A DNA stretch of 64,000 nt from Rhodospirillales bacterium (GTDB taxonomy: Bacteria > Pseudomonadota > Alphaproteobacteria > Micavibrionales > Micavibrionaceae). The translations under genes were made by a program, and so were the position numbers. Positions 54,058-62,970 of the stretch are shown piece after piece (position 1 is the stretch's first letter; each line of letters starts with the position of its first letter). The DNA lies in NCBI GenBank assembly GCA_023898785.1, contig CP060239.1:2108001-2172000 (forward strand). The letters run 5' to 3'. The notes under the pieces are model-generated. The model saw only the letters and a list, made by a program, of their open reading frames with translations. It did no database searches and was not told the DNA's origin.

Positions 54058-55206
54058 TTAATTTTCAGATCCGGCGGCGGGTTTGACGGTGTTTAACTGA
54101 TTAAGCGGCAGGTAGGGTACAGCCCCCTGTCCAGCTTTGCTATCGAGAATAATTTTCTGTGCGTTGCCCAGAACATTTTCCATGGTTTCGATGTAAATGC
54201 GTTCTTTGGTGACATCTTTACCTGTCAGGTAGGCTTGATAGACTGCGTTAAAGCGATCTGCGTCCCCTGTTGAGCGTGCAACCGTGGATTTTTTATAAGC
54301 TTGCGCTTCTTGCAGCATCTTGATGGCTTGACCGCGAGCTTTGGGCAGGATGTCTTCGCGGTAGGCTCCAGCACGGTTTTGCACATCTTTTGCATCTTGT
54401 TTGGCTGCTTGAACGTCCTGAAAGGCTGCTTGAACGTCTGGATGAACTTGTGGCGCGCTTTTGAACAAAACATCCGTTACATTGACCCCGGATTTATACC
54501 GGTCCAAATTTTCTTGAATGATTTTCTTGGTTGCCGTTACTACATTTTCTTTACCGGTTGTGATGATAGGGTCCATATCTGTCTGGCCGACAACTTCGCG
54601 AATGGCGCTTTCGGCGATTGATTTAATGATTAGTTCCTGATCGCGGATTTCAAAGAGGAAATCTTCGGCGGACTTTATGTTCCATTGAATGACCATATCC
54701 AGATCCACAATATTGCGGTCCGAGGTCAGCATCAGGCTTTCCTCCGGTAGATCGCGGAGGTTGGAAGCGCCGTTGCGGGAAATAGCTTCCATGAAGCCGA
54801 TGTTCATTTTACGAATTTCTTCGACATTTAAAATACTGGCGGTTTCGATCGGGGAGGGCAGGTGATAGCCCAGACCAGGTTCGGCCTGTGTGCGGGACCA
54901 TGCGCCAAAGCGTTGAATGACTGCGTTTTCACCGGGGTTAACAACATAGAATCCGCTGGCTATCCACAGGACGAGTACACCGATGATGGCAATGCCTATA
55001 ATGGGCGCGCCAGAAAAACCGCCGGGCATAACGGCGCGGAAATTTTCTTGGGCTTTGCGCAGGATTTCATCAATATCTGGAGTCTCGCCGCCACTGCCAG
55101 ATCCGCTGCGACCTCCTGATTTACCTACGCCCCAAGGCCCACGGTCGTCATTACCAGGGCGTTTGGAGCCCCAAGGGTTTTTTTTGTCTTTGTCGTCCTT
55201 GCCCAT
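54058..55206 (-). CDS. hflK: FtsH-associated membrane protein HflK
   Basis: HflK partners with HflC. The N-terminus is rich in Gly/Asp/Lys (NPWGSKRPGNDDRGPWGVG), the usual cytoplasmic tail. One helix (about 68-88) anchors it, then GFYVVNPGENAVIQRFGAWS starts the SPFH domain. DVLFKSAPQVHPDVQAAFQDVQAAKQDA is the helical region. It is first in a minus-strand operon with hflC, degP and miaA, and divergent from mrp across 106 bp. Confidence 0.95.
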   Translation of the reverse strand: MGKDDKDKKNPWGSKRPGNDDRGPWGVGKSGGRSGSGSGGETPDIDEILRKAQENFRAVMPGGFSGAPIIGIAIIGVLVLWIASGFYVVNPGENAVIQRFGAWSRTQAEPGLGYHLPSPIETASILNVEEIRKMNIGFMEAISRNGASNLRDLPEESLMLTSDRNIVDLDMVIQWNIKSAEDFLFEIRDQELIIKSIAESAIREVVGQTDMDPIITTGKENVVTATKKIIQENLDRYKSGVNVTDVLFKSAPQVHPDVQAAFQDVQAAKQDAKDVQNRAGAYREDILPKARGQAIKMLQEAQAYKKSTVARSTGDADRFNAVYQAYLTGKDVTKERIYIETMENVLGNAQKIILDSKAGQGAVPYLPLNQLNTVKPAAGSEN

Positions 55207-55312
55207 AAGGTCTTTTTCCCGATTTTAGTTGATCTCAATCCATTCAAAAGTATATGGCTACTTACAATATTCTATTTGAGGCTGAAAGCAAGGGTTTGAA
55301 GGTTTAAAAAAT

Positions 55313-56386
55313 ATGCTTGATCGAAAAGATATTCTGGCGGCGCTCAAGAGCGTTGAGGATCCGGAGCGTGGTATTGATATTGTCAGTGCGGGGATGGTGC
55401 CTGACGTTCAGCTTGGTGAGGACGGGCAGGTATTGTTTATGATGGAGGTCGATCCACAGCGTGGAAGTGCGCTTGAGCCGTTACGTCAGCAGGCGGAGCA
55501 GGTTGTTTCGGCGCTTGAAGGTGTGCGGAAAGTCACAGCCGTGCTTACAGCAGAGAGGGCGGCGGAAAAAGTGCCTGGAGAAAAATTTGCAGCGAATGAT
55601 TTTGCTATGGATCCGCACAGGATGGCAAAAAATCCGCCATTAAAATTGCCGATTAAGAAGATTATTGCGGTGGCCTCTGGTAAGGGCGGGGTCGGAAAGT
55701 CAACCGTGGCGGCCGGGCTGGCGCGGGCGCTGGTAGCACAAGGGCTTAAGGTTGGTTTGCTGGATGCGGATATTTATGGTCCTTCGCAGCCGAAGCTGAT
55801 GGGAGTGGAGGGGTATAAGCCTGAGCTTGATGAGAATAAGCAGCTTATTCCGGCAATGGTTGATGGGCTTAAAGTTATGTCGATTGGGTTTATGGTGGAA
55901 GACAAAAAGGCGTTGGTGTGGCGCGGGCCGATGGTGCAAAGCGCCCTGTATCAATTGTTTCGCGATGTGGCGTGGGCATCTGATGATGCGCCGCTGGATG
56001 TGCTGATTGTTGATATGCCACCGGGGACGGGCGATGCGCAGCTTACATTGGCGCAAAAGGTAGCAGTTGATGGTGCAATTATTGTGTCAACGCCGCAGGA
56101 TTTAGCGCTGGTTGATGCGCGTAAGGCGCATGAAATGTTTCAGATGGTCGGTGTGCCGATCTTGGGCATTATCGAGAATATGAGTACGCATATTTGCTCG
56201 AATTGCGGGCATGAGGAATATATTTTCGGTCATGGAGGGGCGCGGGAAGAAGCGGAAAAACTCGGCGTGGCCTTCCTGGGTGAAATTCCCTTAAGCGCCA
56301 ATATTCGAAGCAAAGCCGATGCGGGAGAGATTTTTGATTTGGGTGATGACATTGTGAAGATGTTTGTGGCAATCCAGAGCGGCTGA
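55313..56386 (+). CDS. apbC: Mrp/ApbC iron-sulfur cluster carrier ATPase
   Basis: This P-loop ATPase carries Fe-S clusters to target proteins. The N-terminal DUF59/MIP18 domain spans about 1-85. The deviant Walker A is VASGKGGVGKSTVAAGLA (about 120-137), followed by LLDADIYGPSQPKLMG and VDMPPGTGDAQLT. The cluster-binding CxxC is in THICSNCGHEEYIFGHGG. The length of 357 is typical. It is divergent from hflK. Confidence 0.95.
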   Translation: MLDRKDILAALKSVEDPERGIDIVSAGMVPDVQLGEDGQVLFMMEVDPQRGSALEPLRQQAEQVVSALEGVRKVTAVLTAERAAEKVPGEKFAANDFAMDPHRMAKNPPLKLPIKKIIAVASGKGGVGKSTVAAGLARALVAQGLKVGLLDADIYGPSQPKLMGVEGYKPELDENKQLIPAMVDGLKVMSIGFMVEDKKALVWRGPMVQSALYQLFRDVAWASDDAPLDVLIVDMPPGTGDAQLTLAQKVAVDGAIIVSTPQDLALVDARKAHEMFQMVGVPILGIIENMSTHICSNCGHEEYIFGHGGAREEAEKLGVAFLGEIPLSANIRSKADAGEIFDLGDDIVKMFVAIQSG

Positions 56387-56427
56387 CTTAAGAATGGATG
56401 GGGCTATTCTATCCAAGCCGAAGAGGT

Positions 56428-56505
56428 ATGATGGTATCATGTACGAGAGAAGAATCTCGTAAATCTTTTCTTGCTGCTATGGATTGCTTCGCTTACGCTT
56501 GCAAT
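56428..56505 (+). other. Three adjacent short hairpins after mrp
   Basis: ATGAT-GGT-ATCAT (56428-56440), ACGAGA-N6-TCTCGT (56443-56460) and ATTGC-N13-GCAAT (56483-56505) follow one another between mrp and the next gene. None has a clear T-run. They may form the 5' leader of the downstream gene or a weak mrp terminator. An open frame through them from 56398 is not likely to be translated. Confidence 0.4.
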
Positions 56506-56511
56506 AATACC

Positions 56512-58491
56512 ATGTTGAAAATATCTGAATATTACGATCCTCATCCATCATTTTATGCTGTTGCTGCGGCGCTTTGGCTTGTCGGCTTTGGGTTTGCGCT
56601 GATGCTGTTGGAGGCTTATGAGGCAGAGAGTTTTCTGCTGGCTTTTTTATGCATGGGGGCTTGCGTGATTTGCGTATTAGCTGCTGCGCCGTTATCAGCA
56701 CTCAGAGCCGTAATTAGTGCGCCGATTGTGTGGTTGGCACTGGGGTTTTGGGCGCTGGCGGCGTTGAGCGCGGCTTTTTCGGACATTCCTTTTGTCAGTT
56801 TTATTTATTTTTGTTTTTTTAGCGTGTTTCCTTTGTCTGCGTTTGTGGTGGCTTGTGGCGGTTCATGCGCGTTGTTGAAGCCTTTGGGTTATGGAGCGGC
56901 GGTGGTGTTTGGCGCACTGGCACTTTCGTGCCTGACGCAATATTTTTTTATGCCGGAGATGCTTTTTCATGGCACCGTGAACTGGCCGCTGGCCAATCCT
57001 AATTCACTGGCAGGGCTTTTGTCTCTTGGGTTTTTTGCGGCTGTCGGGTGGATGTTGGCGGCGCCGGGGCGCGGGCAGGCGAATATTGGGTTGGCGTTTG
57101 CGGTTTTGTTGTTTGCGGCGTTGCTTACAACGGGGAGCCGCGGGGCGTTTGCGGCAATGATTCCGGCTGTGGCTCTGTTTTTGTGGGGTCTGCGTGGGTA
57201 TCTTGATCAGCATAAAAGGTGTTTGGGCGCTTTAGTGGTTTTAAGTGTTTTGATGTTTGTTGCGATGAGCGTGCTTACGCCTTTGGGGGTGAAATCGCCG
57301 GCGAGTTTTATTGAGACGACATTGAGCGGTGCGCAATCGGTTTTATGGAGCCGTCCGGCGATTTGGGCGGCGGCGCTGGAAGTTTTTCGTGCGCATATTT
57401 GGAGCGGGACGGGGGTTGGCACGTTTTTTCTGTATTATCCGGAAGTGCGCAGCGCTGGAGACCCTTCGACCGCGGGGTTAATGGTACATAGCGATCCGTT
57501 ACAGTTTGCTGTTGAGATGGGTGTTATGGCTCCGCTTTTATTTTACGGTTTTATTCTGGCAGCGGTTTGGATGAGTGTACGCGCTTTGAAAAAGCTGCCT
57601 TTGGATGATGCGCGTCTGGTTTGTATTCTTGCGCCGTTTTGCGCTTTGATGGCTTTGATTATTCATGCGCATATCACATTTCATTTCCAAGTTTTATCGA
57701 TTTTGATGGTTGCGGGGGTGTTGCTCGGTTTTTGGTTTTTACAGGTGAGGGCTGTTTTGTATGCATCGATACAAGAGACTGAAGAACCATATTGTAATCC
57801 TTGCGTTCGTTGGGGTTTGGCTGTTCCTGTTGTTGGAATTTTATCCATTTTTAGCCAATTTCAGGTGAGTGAAATTTTGGTCAATCGGGCACAAAATGAT
57901 TTGATGGTAGGGGCAGGCGAATCTTATGCGAATAAGATTAATCGGGCCGGGCGGCTGTCATATAATCAGAATGCACGAGCGCTTGTAGCTGCGACGCATT
58001 TACCGCTGGGGATTGTTCAGTTGAATGCGCCGTTAATGCCGAGAGATGCTTTACAAACACTGGAAGGCCAGCTTTGTTCATTGCTTGACCGGGCGGAGCT
58101 TGCAAACCCGCGTTTGGCGCAAATTTATTTTGCACGGGCGGAAATGGCGGCCTATATCCAGCCGTTTTTGCCTGAGAAGGGGGAGGGTGAACGTTATGAC
58201 GTGGCGGAGGAGTTGCGAAAAGCGCTGGCGATTGATCCGCTGCATTTGGGGTCACGGATGAAGCTGGCGGATTTGTCTTTACGTGTTGGGCGCATGGAAG
58301 AGGCTTTGGATATTTTGGAGCCGGGGCTTAACTGGTGGTATAAAAATCAGCGCCCACGCCTGTTTTTAGAAAAGACGTACGGGTTGGCGCGGCAGTTGGG
58401 GCGTGATGAGATTGCAGACAAAGCGGCTTTGGAATTTGTGCGGTATTTCCCTGAAGAAAAGTTACCTGGTATGGAGCGGGAATATGAGTGA
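56512..58491 (+). CDS. O-antigen ligase-like membrane protein with C-terminal TPR-like repeats
   Basis: A 659-residue protein from ATG 56512. About twelve membrane segments fill the first 440 residues, with HGTVNWPLANPNSLAGLLSLG and LLTTGSRGAFAAM in the middle. The large periplasmic loop holds SRPAIWAAALEVFRAHIWSGTGVGTF, the Wzy_C/ligase motif region. The C-terminal 180 residues are helical, with TPR-like repeats (LAQIYFARAEMAAYIQ, GRMEEALDILEPGLNWWYKN). It may ligate or polymerise a surface polysaccharide, but it is away from the main locus. The next gene overlaps its end. Confidence 0.82.
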   Translation: MLKISEYYDPHPSFYAVAAALWLVGFGFALMLLEAYEAESFLLAFLCMGACVICVLAAAPLSALRAVISAPIVWLALGFWALAALSAAFSDIPFVSFIYFCFFSVFPLSAFVVACGGSCALLKPLGYGAAVVFGALALSCLTQYFFMPEMLFHGTVNWPLANPNSLAGLLSLGFFAAVGWMLAAPGRGQANIGLAFAVLLFAALLTTGSRGAFAAMIPAVALFLWGLRGYLDQHKRCLGALVVLSVLMFVAMSVLTPLGVKSPASFIETTLSGAQSVLWSRPAIWAAALEVFRAHIWSGTGVGTFFLYYPEVRSAGDPSTAGLMVHSDPLQFAVEMGVMAPLLFYGFILAAVWMSVRALKKLPLDDARLVCILAPFCALMALIIHAHITFHFQVLSILMVAGVLLGFWFLQVRAVLYASIQETEEPYCNPCVRWGLAVPVVGILSIFSQFQVSEILVNRAQNDLMVGAGESYANKINRAGRLSYNQNARALVAATHLPLGIVQLNAPLMPRDALQTLEGQLCSLLDRAELANPRLAQIYFARAEMAAYIQPFLPEKGEGERYDVAEELRKALAIDPLHLGSRMKLADLSLRVGRMEEALDILEPGLNWWYKNQRPRLFLEKTYGLARQLGRDEIADKAALEFVRYFPEEKLPGMEREYE

Positions 58492-59131
58492 GGAATTTGC
58501 CAGTCCAGCGCTTTTAAGTATTTTGTGTGTGCTCATGGGGGCCGCGGTGTTTTTTGCGCCGCATGTCTGGTTATTGGAGCGTTTGCGCAATTCGGCCGTT
58601 CAGAGTGTTTCATTGGGGCGGGCGGTGATGGGGGCGGCCATGGCTGCGCTTTTTACAGCTGCGCTTTTTTCTCAAATTTATGCGTTAATTGATGGGCATG
58701 GCGTACTTTGGCCAGAAGTTTTTGTGTTAGCAGCTTTGGCTATAGGGAGTTTTATCTTGGGTCGCCTTCGGGGCATGGGGCTTTCGCGCCTGTTTGTTAA
58801 AGTGCCCCTGGCGTGGTTTGTTATTAATCTGAAGGTCTTTGGTTTTATGCTCGCGACAGCGGTTATTATTGGTTTATTTACAGCTGTTAATATTCCTGTG
58901 CGTGAATCTGTTTTTGTTACAGGCGCCGTCTGGATTGCCGCGCTTTACAAGTTGCATGTGTCTGTGCAGCGGCAGAATTCGGGGAAAGAGAAGGAGGCTT
59001 TCCACAGGTTGCTTTGGCCATTGGTGCTGGGGTTGCTTTTCTGGATGTTGCCGCTGCTTTTGAATGAGCTTATCCATTCTGAAGGTTTTCCTGAGATGCT
59101 TCATCGCTCACCGCCGTTACAGCGCGCTTAA
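58484..59131 (+). CDS. Hypothetical multi-pass membrane protein
   Basis: I do not recognise it. The 215-residue protein from ATG 58484 has about six hydrophobic segments and no charged domain of note. Its start overlaps the stop of the ligase-like gene in ATGAGTGA, so translation is probably coupled and the two products may act together. A longer frame from 58403 lies inside the upstream gene and is rejected. Confidence 0.7.
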   Translation: MSEEFASPALLSILCVLMGAAVFFAPHVWLLERLRNSAVQSVSLGRAVMGAAMAALFTAALFSQIYALIDGHGVLWPEVFVLAALAIGSFILGRLRGMGLSRLFVKVPLAWFVINLKVFGFMLATAVIIGLFTAVNIPVRESVFVTGAVWIAALYKLHVSVQRQNSGKEKEAFHRLLWPLVLGLLFWMLPLLLNELIHSEGFPEMLHRSPPLQRA

Positions 59132-59271
59132 AAGCTATCCCGATTTTGTCCACAGGCAAGAGTGGGTTATTTGTATCTACGGGCTGGTCTTTTATGGGTG
59201 TTTCATGCGATTCAAGAGGAAGGGTATTTCTACTCTTGATTTAATGTTCCTTATTTGCACTGAATATATCC

Positions 59272-59799
59272 ATGAATGACGAAGACGACATATTGCGCTA
59301 TGACAAGATGGTTGAAGCTGCCTTACGCGGGGTGGTCAAAAAGTCTATTGAAGAGGTTATGGAGCAACATGGAACAACCGGTGGCATGCCCGGTGAGCAC
59401 CATTTCTATATTACGTTTTTGACTGATTTTCCGGGGGTGAAGATTCCCGATTATTTGCGGGAGCGTTATCCCGGTGAGATGACGATTGTTTTGCAATATC
59501 AATTTTCTGATTTGAATGTTGATAAAGAAAAAATGAATGTGACGCTGTCGTTTAACAATGTGCCAGAGCGGCTTGAAATTCCTTTGGCGGCGATCAGTAT
59601 TTTTGCTGATCCGTCGGTGAATTTTGCGTTGCAGTTTCAGCCATTGGGCGAATCGCTGGAGGATGCCGATCTGGCTATTCTTGATGAGTTGGATGATGAT
59701 CCGGATGATGATGGCTCCGGCGGTGGTAAAGGCAAGTCCGGTAAGGGCGGTGGTGATACCGGTCAGGTGATTTCACTGGACCAGTTCCGGAAGAAATAG
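59272..59799 (+). CDS. sspB: ClpXP adaptor SspB (alphaproteobacterial type)
   Basis: SspB delivers ssrA-tagged proteins to the ClpXP protease. The 175 residues show the SspB-alpha core: MVEAALRGVVKKSIEEV, HHFYITFLTDFPGVKIPDYL, MTIVLQYQFSDLNVD and NVPERLEIPLAAISIFADPSVNF. An acidic Gly-rich linker with DELDDDPDDDGSGGG leads to the ClpX-binding tail QVISLDQFRKK. The gene is typical of this class of bacteria. Confidence 0.96.
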   Translation: MNDEDDILRYDKMVEAALRGVVKKSIEEVMEQHGTTGGMPGEHHFYITFLTDFPGVKIPDYLRERYPGEMTIVLQYQFSDLNVDKEKMNVTLSFNNVPERLEIPLAAISIFADPSVNFALQFQPLGESLEDADLAILDELDDDPDDDGSGGGKGKSGKGGGDTGQVISLDQFRKK

Positions 59800-59812
59800 G
59801 CTGGGTGCCCTT

Positions 59813-60721
59813 GTGTATTCTCCTGATCCTGGCCCGTATAAAGTTCTTTTGAAGCGTGGGGAATTTGTTGATGCGGCGCGTCTAAATGATGACGGGTCAG
59901 CGCGCGTTGTTCCGTTTAAGCTGTATTATCCGGTGGAGCATGATCAGGGCGGGTTGCCGACGATTTTGTGGAGTCATGGATTTGGCGGCAACCGCGACGG
60001 GGCGTCGTTTATTTCGCGGTATCTGGCTTCTCATGGTTATAATCTGTTGCATATTACGCATCGCGGGACGGATTCGAGCCTGTGGGAAGGCAAGCCCGGG
60101 CATCCGTGGGATATTTTGCGCAAGGCGCAAGTGAGCCGCGAGACGACGCTCAACCGGTTTTATGACGTGCCGTTTGTGCTGGATCAATTGCCCGTATGGG
60201 CGGCGGATAATCCGGATGTTGGCGCGCATATGGATTTATCGCGGTTTGGGATGTCGGGGCATTCATTTGGCGCGATGACCAGCCAAGTGATGGCCGGGCA
60301 GATGTTTCCTGACGCTTCGGGAAAGCTTATTTCTTTGCGTGAGCCGCGATTCAGGGCCGGGATTTTGTATTCACCGGTGCCGATTGCGCATCTTACAGAT
60401 GCGGCAGAAACAGACATTTACGGGCCGATTGATATTCCTTTGCTTCATATGACAGGGACGCAGGATTCTTCGCCGCTGCATGATTTTGGCTATGAGCGGC
60501 GTTTGGCGGTGCATGATTATTCGGGCGCGGCTGAAAAATATCTGCAGGTGCTCGAAGGTGGCGATCATATGGTCTATGCGGGTTCGCGTGGTAAGTTGGG
60601 GGCTAATCCTTTGCGGGATGAACATGAGGCGCAGATTAAGGCGGCGGCGCTGGCGTTTTGGGATGCGCAGCTTAAGGATGACGAAGCGGCGCGGGCGTGG
60701 GTTAAAGAAAATCTATCCTAG
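59813..60721 (+). CDS. Alpha/beta hydrolase (platelet-activating-factor acetylhydrolase/dienelactone hydrolase-like)
   Basis: The serine nucleophile lies in MSGHSFGAMTS (GHSFG), the oxyanion region in LWSHGFGGNR, a probable acid Asp in TGTQDSSPL and the His in LEGGDHMVY. The fold fits lipase/esterase relatives that act on small esters. No signal peptide is present. The start is GTG 59813, 13 bp after the sspB stop, without a strong ribosome-binding site. The natural substrate is not known. Confidence 0.85.
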   Translation: MYSPDPGPYKVLLKRGEFVDAARLNDDGSARVVPFKLYYPVEHDQGGLPTILWSHGFGGNRDGASFISRYLASHGYNLLHITHRGTDSSLWEGKPGHPWDILRKAQVSRETTLNRFYDVPFVLDQLPVWAADNPDVGAHMDLSRFGMSGHSFGAMTSQVMAGQMFPDASGKLISLREPRFRAGILYSPVPIAHLTDAAETDIYGPIDIPLLHMTGTQDSSPLHDFGYERRLAVHDYSGAAEKYLQVLEGGDHMVYAGSRGKLGANPLRDEHEAQIKAAALAFWDAQLKDDEAARAWVKENLS

Positions 60722-60741
60722 ACTTTGTGTGGTGATGGTTT

Positions 60742-61692
60742 ATGTCTGTAGGCATGGATGAATATGCCGTTGAAATCGCCGATCTAAAGAAAATTTATGC
60801 GGGTAATAAGAAGAGCCCGGAGAAGGAGGCTTTGAAGGGAGTCAGCCTTAATATTCCGCGTGGTTCAATTTTCGGGCTTTTGGGGCCTAACGGGGCAGGA
60901 AAATCCACAATTATCAATATTATGGCGGGCCTTGTGATGAAATCATCGGGTGTGGTAAAGATCTGGGGTATCGATATTGATCGGGATGCGCGCAACGCCA
61001 AGGCAGCGATCGGGATTGTGCCGCAGGAGCTTGCCTTTGATGCGTTTTTCACGCCGACACAAGCGCTGGATTTGATGGCAGGCTTATATGGTGTGCCGAA
61101 GGATCAGCGCCGGACGATGGAGCTGCTTAGGATGGTGGGTTTGGAAGATAAGGCTGATGCGTATGCGCGCAGCCTTTCTGGCGGGATGAAACGGCGTCTC
61201 ATGGTGGCCAAGGCGATGGTACATAATCCGCCGATTTTGGTGCTTGATGAGCCGACAGCCGGAGTGGATGTAGAGCTTCGTAAGCAGCTTTGGGGTAATG
61301 TGCGGGCCCTGAATGTGCGGGGTGTAACGATTTTGCTGACAACGCATTATCTGGAAGAGGCGGAGGAATTATGTGATGAAATCGCGATTATCAATCATGG
61401 CGAGGTGATTGCGCATGAGCCGACGGAAGAGTTGCTGGCGCGGATTGAGAATAAAGAAATCCGGTTCCGGCTTGATCGTCCTATCGATGATGCGGAACGG
61501 GTTTTGTCTGGGTTTTGTGTCGAAAGAGCGGGAGAACGCAGCGTTGTTGTGCGCTATAACCCGTCGGAAATGCAGGTCGGGGTGATGATTGAGGCCATTC
61601 AAAAGGCGGGATACGGCATTGTCGATATTTCGACCGACGACAGTAATTTGGAAGATGTGTTCTTGCAGTTGACTGGCAGTTCTGGTAACTGA
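60742..61692 (+). CDS. ABC transporter ATP-binding protein (ABC-2 exporter type)
   Basis: The 316-residue protein carries Walker A GLLGPNGAGKSTIINIMAGL, the Q-loop in GIVPQELAFD, the signature LSGGMKRRLMVAKAM, Walker B PILVLDEPTAGVD and the switch His in LLTTHYLEEAEEL. The C-terminal extension is typical of drug or polysaccharide ABC-2 exporters. No permease gene lies beside it in this window; tRNA-Arg follows 10 bp later. An in-frame start at 60754 is also possible. Confidence 0.93.
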   Translation: MSVGMDEYAVEIADLKKIYAGNKKSPEKEALKGVSLNIPRGSIFGLLGPNGAGKSTIINIMAGLVMKSSGVVKIWGIDIDRDARNAKAAIGIVPQELAFDAFFTPTQALDLMAGLYGVPKDQRRTMELLRMVGLEDKADAYARSLSGGMKRRLMVAKAMVHNPPILVLDEPTAGVDVELRKQLWGNVRALNVRGVTILLTTHYLEEAEELCDEIAIINHGEVIAHEPTEELLARIENKEIRFRLDRPIDDAERVLSGFCVERAGERSVVVRYNPSEMQVGVMIEAIQKAGYGIVDISTDDSNLEDVFLQLTGSSGN

Positions 61693-61702
61693 TAACGCCT
61701 AA

Positions 61703-61778
61703 GCGCTCGTAGCTCAGGGGATAGAGCACTGGTTTCCGGAGCCAGGAGTCGCAGGTTCGAATCCTGCCGAGCGCGCCA
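61703..61778 (+). tRNA. tRNA-Arg (anticodon CCG)
   Basis: A 76-nt cloverleaf. The acceptor GCGCTCG pairs with CGAGCGC; the D stem is GCTC/GAGC; the anticodon stem CTGGT/GCCAG carries the loop TTCCGGA with anticodon CCG. The T arm is CAGG-TTCGAAT-CCTG and the discriminator is G. CCA is encoded. It reads CGG codons. Confidence 0.96.
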
Positions 61779-61896
61779 TTTCGATATCATTTACTCCAAA
61801 TCCGGCTAACAACTTGAAATATCATGCAAAATTTGTGGTTCTAAACCCTTCATTTCGGACATGGGCAAGACGGTCGGCAAAGGCTATATGTAGGTG

Positions 61897-62499
61897 TTAG
61901 TTCCTGTTTTTCTCCAATGTATAAAATGTAAAGGCCGGGCGGTCGTGGACTGGGTCGGCATCGTGTTTTTCTTCTGCGGCGATATTCCATTCATTCCAGT
62001 TTAGCTCTGGGAAAAAGGTATCGCCTTCATATTCGCGGTCCAGCACAGTGAGGTAGAGGCGTTCGGTGTAGGGTAGGGTTTCTTTATAAATCTGCCCGCC
62101 GCCGGTGATGAAAACTTCATCGACGCCCATTTCACGGGCCATGTCTTTCATCACGGCGATGCCATCTTCCAGCGAAGCATAGAGGAACGGGCCTTCATTG
62201 ATTTTGCGCTCGGCCTCAGGTTCTTCGGGTTCCATATCCTTGTAAATCGGGGTCGGGTTGTCGTTGGGCATGTTTTGAAAGGCGCGGCTGATAACGATAT
62301 TGGGGCGGCCGGGGAGCGGTTTGCCGAGGCTTTCGTAAGATTTGCGGCCCATCAGGATCGGCTTGCCCAGTGTCGTGCGCTTGAAATGTTTGAGGTCTTC
62401 GGGTAGGTGCCAGATCAGGCCGTTATCCTTGCCGATCACATGATTTCTGGCGATAGCAACGATTGAACTTAAAGTTATGGGGGCTTTGCTCTTATTCAT
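61897..62499 (-). CDS. folA: Dihydrofolate reductase
   Basis: FolA reduces dihydrofolate to tetrahydrofolate with NADPH. I choose ATG 62499, giving 200 residues, because the family begins just before LSSIVAIARNHVIGKDNGLIWHLPEDLKHFKRTT; a longer frame to 62577 would overlap folB. Other motifs are ILMGRKSYESLGKPLPGRPNIVIS and the late FITGGGQIYKETLP. A charged insert (KDMEPEEPEAERKINEG) is unusual. The start is only 22 bp from the divergent folB start. Confidence 0.95.
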   Translation of the reverse strand: MNKSKAPITLSSIVAIARNHVIGKDNGLIWHLPEDLKHFKRTTLGKPILMGRKSYESLGKPLPGRPNIVISRAFQNMPNDNPTPIYKDMEPEEPEAERKINEGPFLYASLEDGIAVMKDMAREMGVDEVFITGGGQIYKETLPYTERLYLTVLDREYEGDTFFPELNWNEWNIAAEEKHDADPVHDRPAFTFYTLEKNRN

Positions 62500-62521
62500 T
62501 CTTTGTATATAAAGCGAAATC

Positions 62522-62908
62522 ATGAAAAAAGACAGCCACGTTAAAATTTTTCTTGATTCCGTTGAGGTGCCGCTCAAGCTTGGTATTTACGAGCATGAAC
62601 AGGGCGTGTCCCAGCGCGTTATCGTTGATGTGGCGGTGTTTGCCGATGCGAAGGGCTATCTGGGTGGGGTGCATGTGGGCAATATTATTGATTATGACAC
62701 TTATTATAATGAGATCCGTTCATGGGCCGGGCGTTCGCAGGTGCAGTTGATCGAAGATTATCTGAAAGAGTTGATGGCGCTGTGTTTTCGTCATGAATTG
62801 GTGCAGGCCTGCCGGGTGAGTATTCGCAAGCTTGATATTTATGGGCCGGATCAAGGCGCGGGCGTGGAGGTGTTTATGACCCGCACGGAGTATGAAAGCA
62901 AACAATAA
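62522..62908 (+). CDS. folB: Dihydroneopterin aldolase
   Basis: FolB converts dihydroneopterin to 6-hydroxymethyl-dihydropterin in folate synthesis. The 128 residues show VEVPLKLGIYEHEQGVSQRV at the N-terminus, IIDYDTYYNEIRSW and LIEDYLKELMALCF, and the C-terminal VRKLD-type strand (VSIRKLDIYGPDQGAGVEVF). It is divergent from folA. Confidence 0.93.
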   Translation: MKKDSHVKIFLDSVEVPLKLGIYEHEQGVSQRVIVDVAVFADAKGYLGGVHVGNIIDYDTYYNEIRSWAGRSQVQLIEDYLKELMALCFRHELVQACRVSIRKLDIYGPDQGAGVEVFMTRTEYESKQ

Positions 62909-62970
62909 TTTGACATATTATTTTAACTTCTATATGTTTCCTTTTTGTTCGAGCTTAAGAGGATTATTGT

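Noticed and set aside
56398..56511. Translation of the ligase-like gene from 56398
   Set aside because: The stretch is full of short hairpins, encodes a Cys/Ser-rich segment unlike the family, and has no membrane segment until after Met 56512.
58403..58483. Extended start for the membrane protein at 58484
   Set aside because: It lies within the ligase-like gene, and the ATGAGTGA overlap gives a better start.
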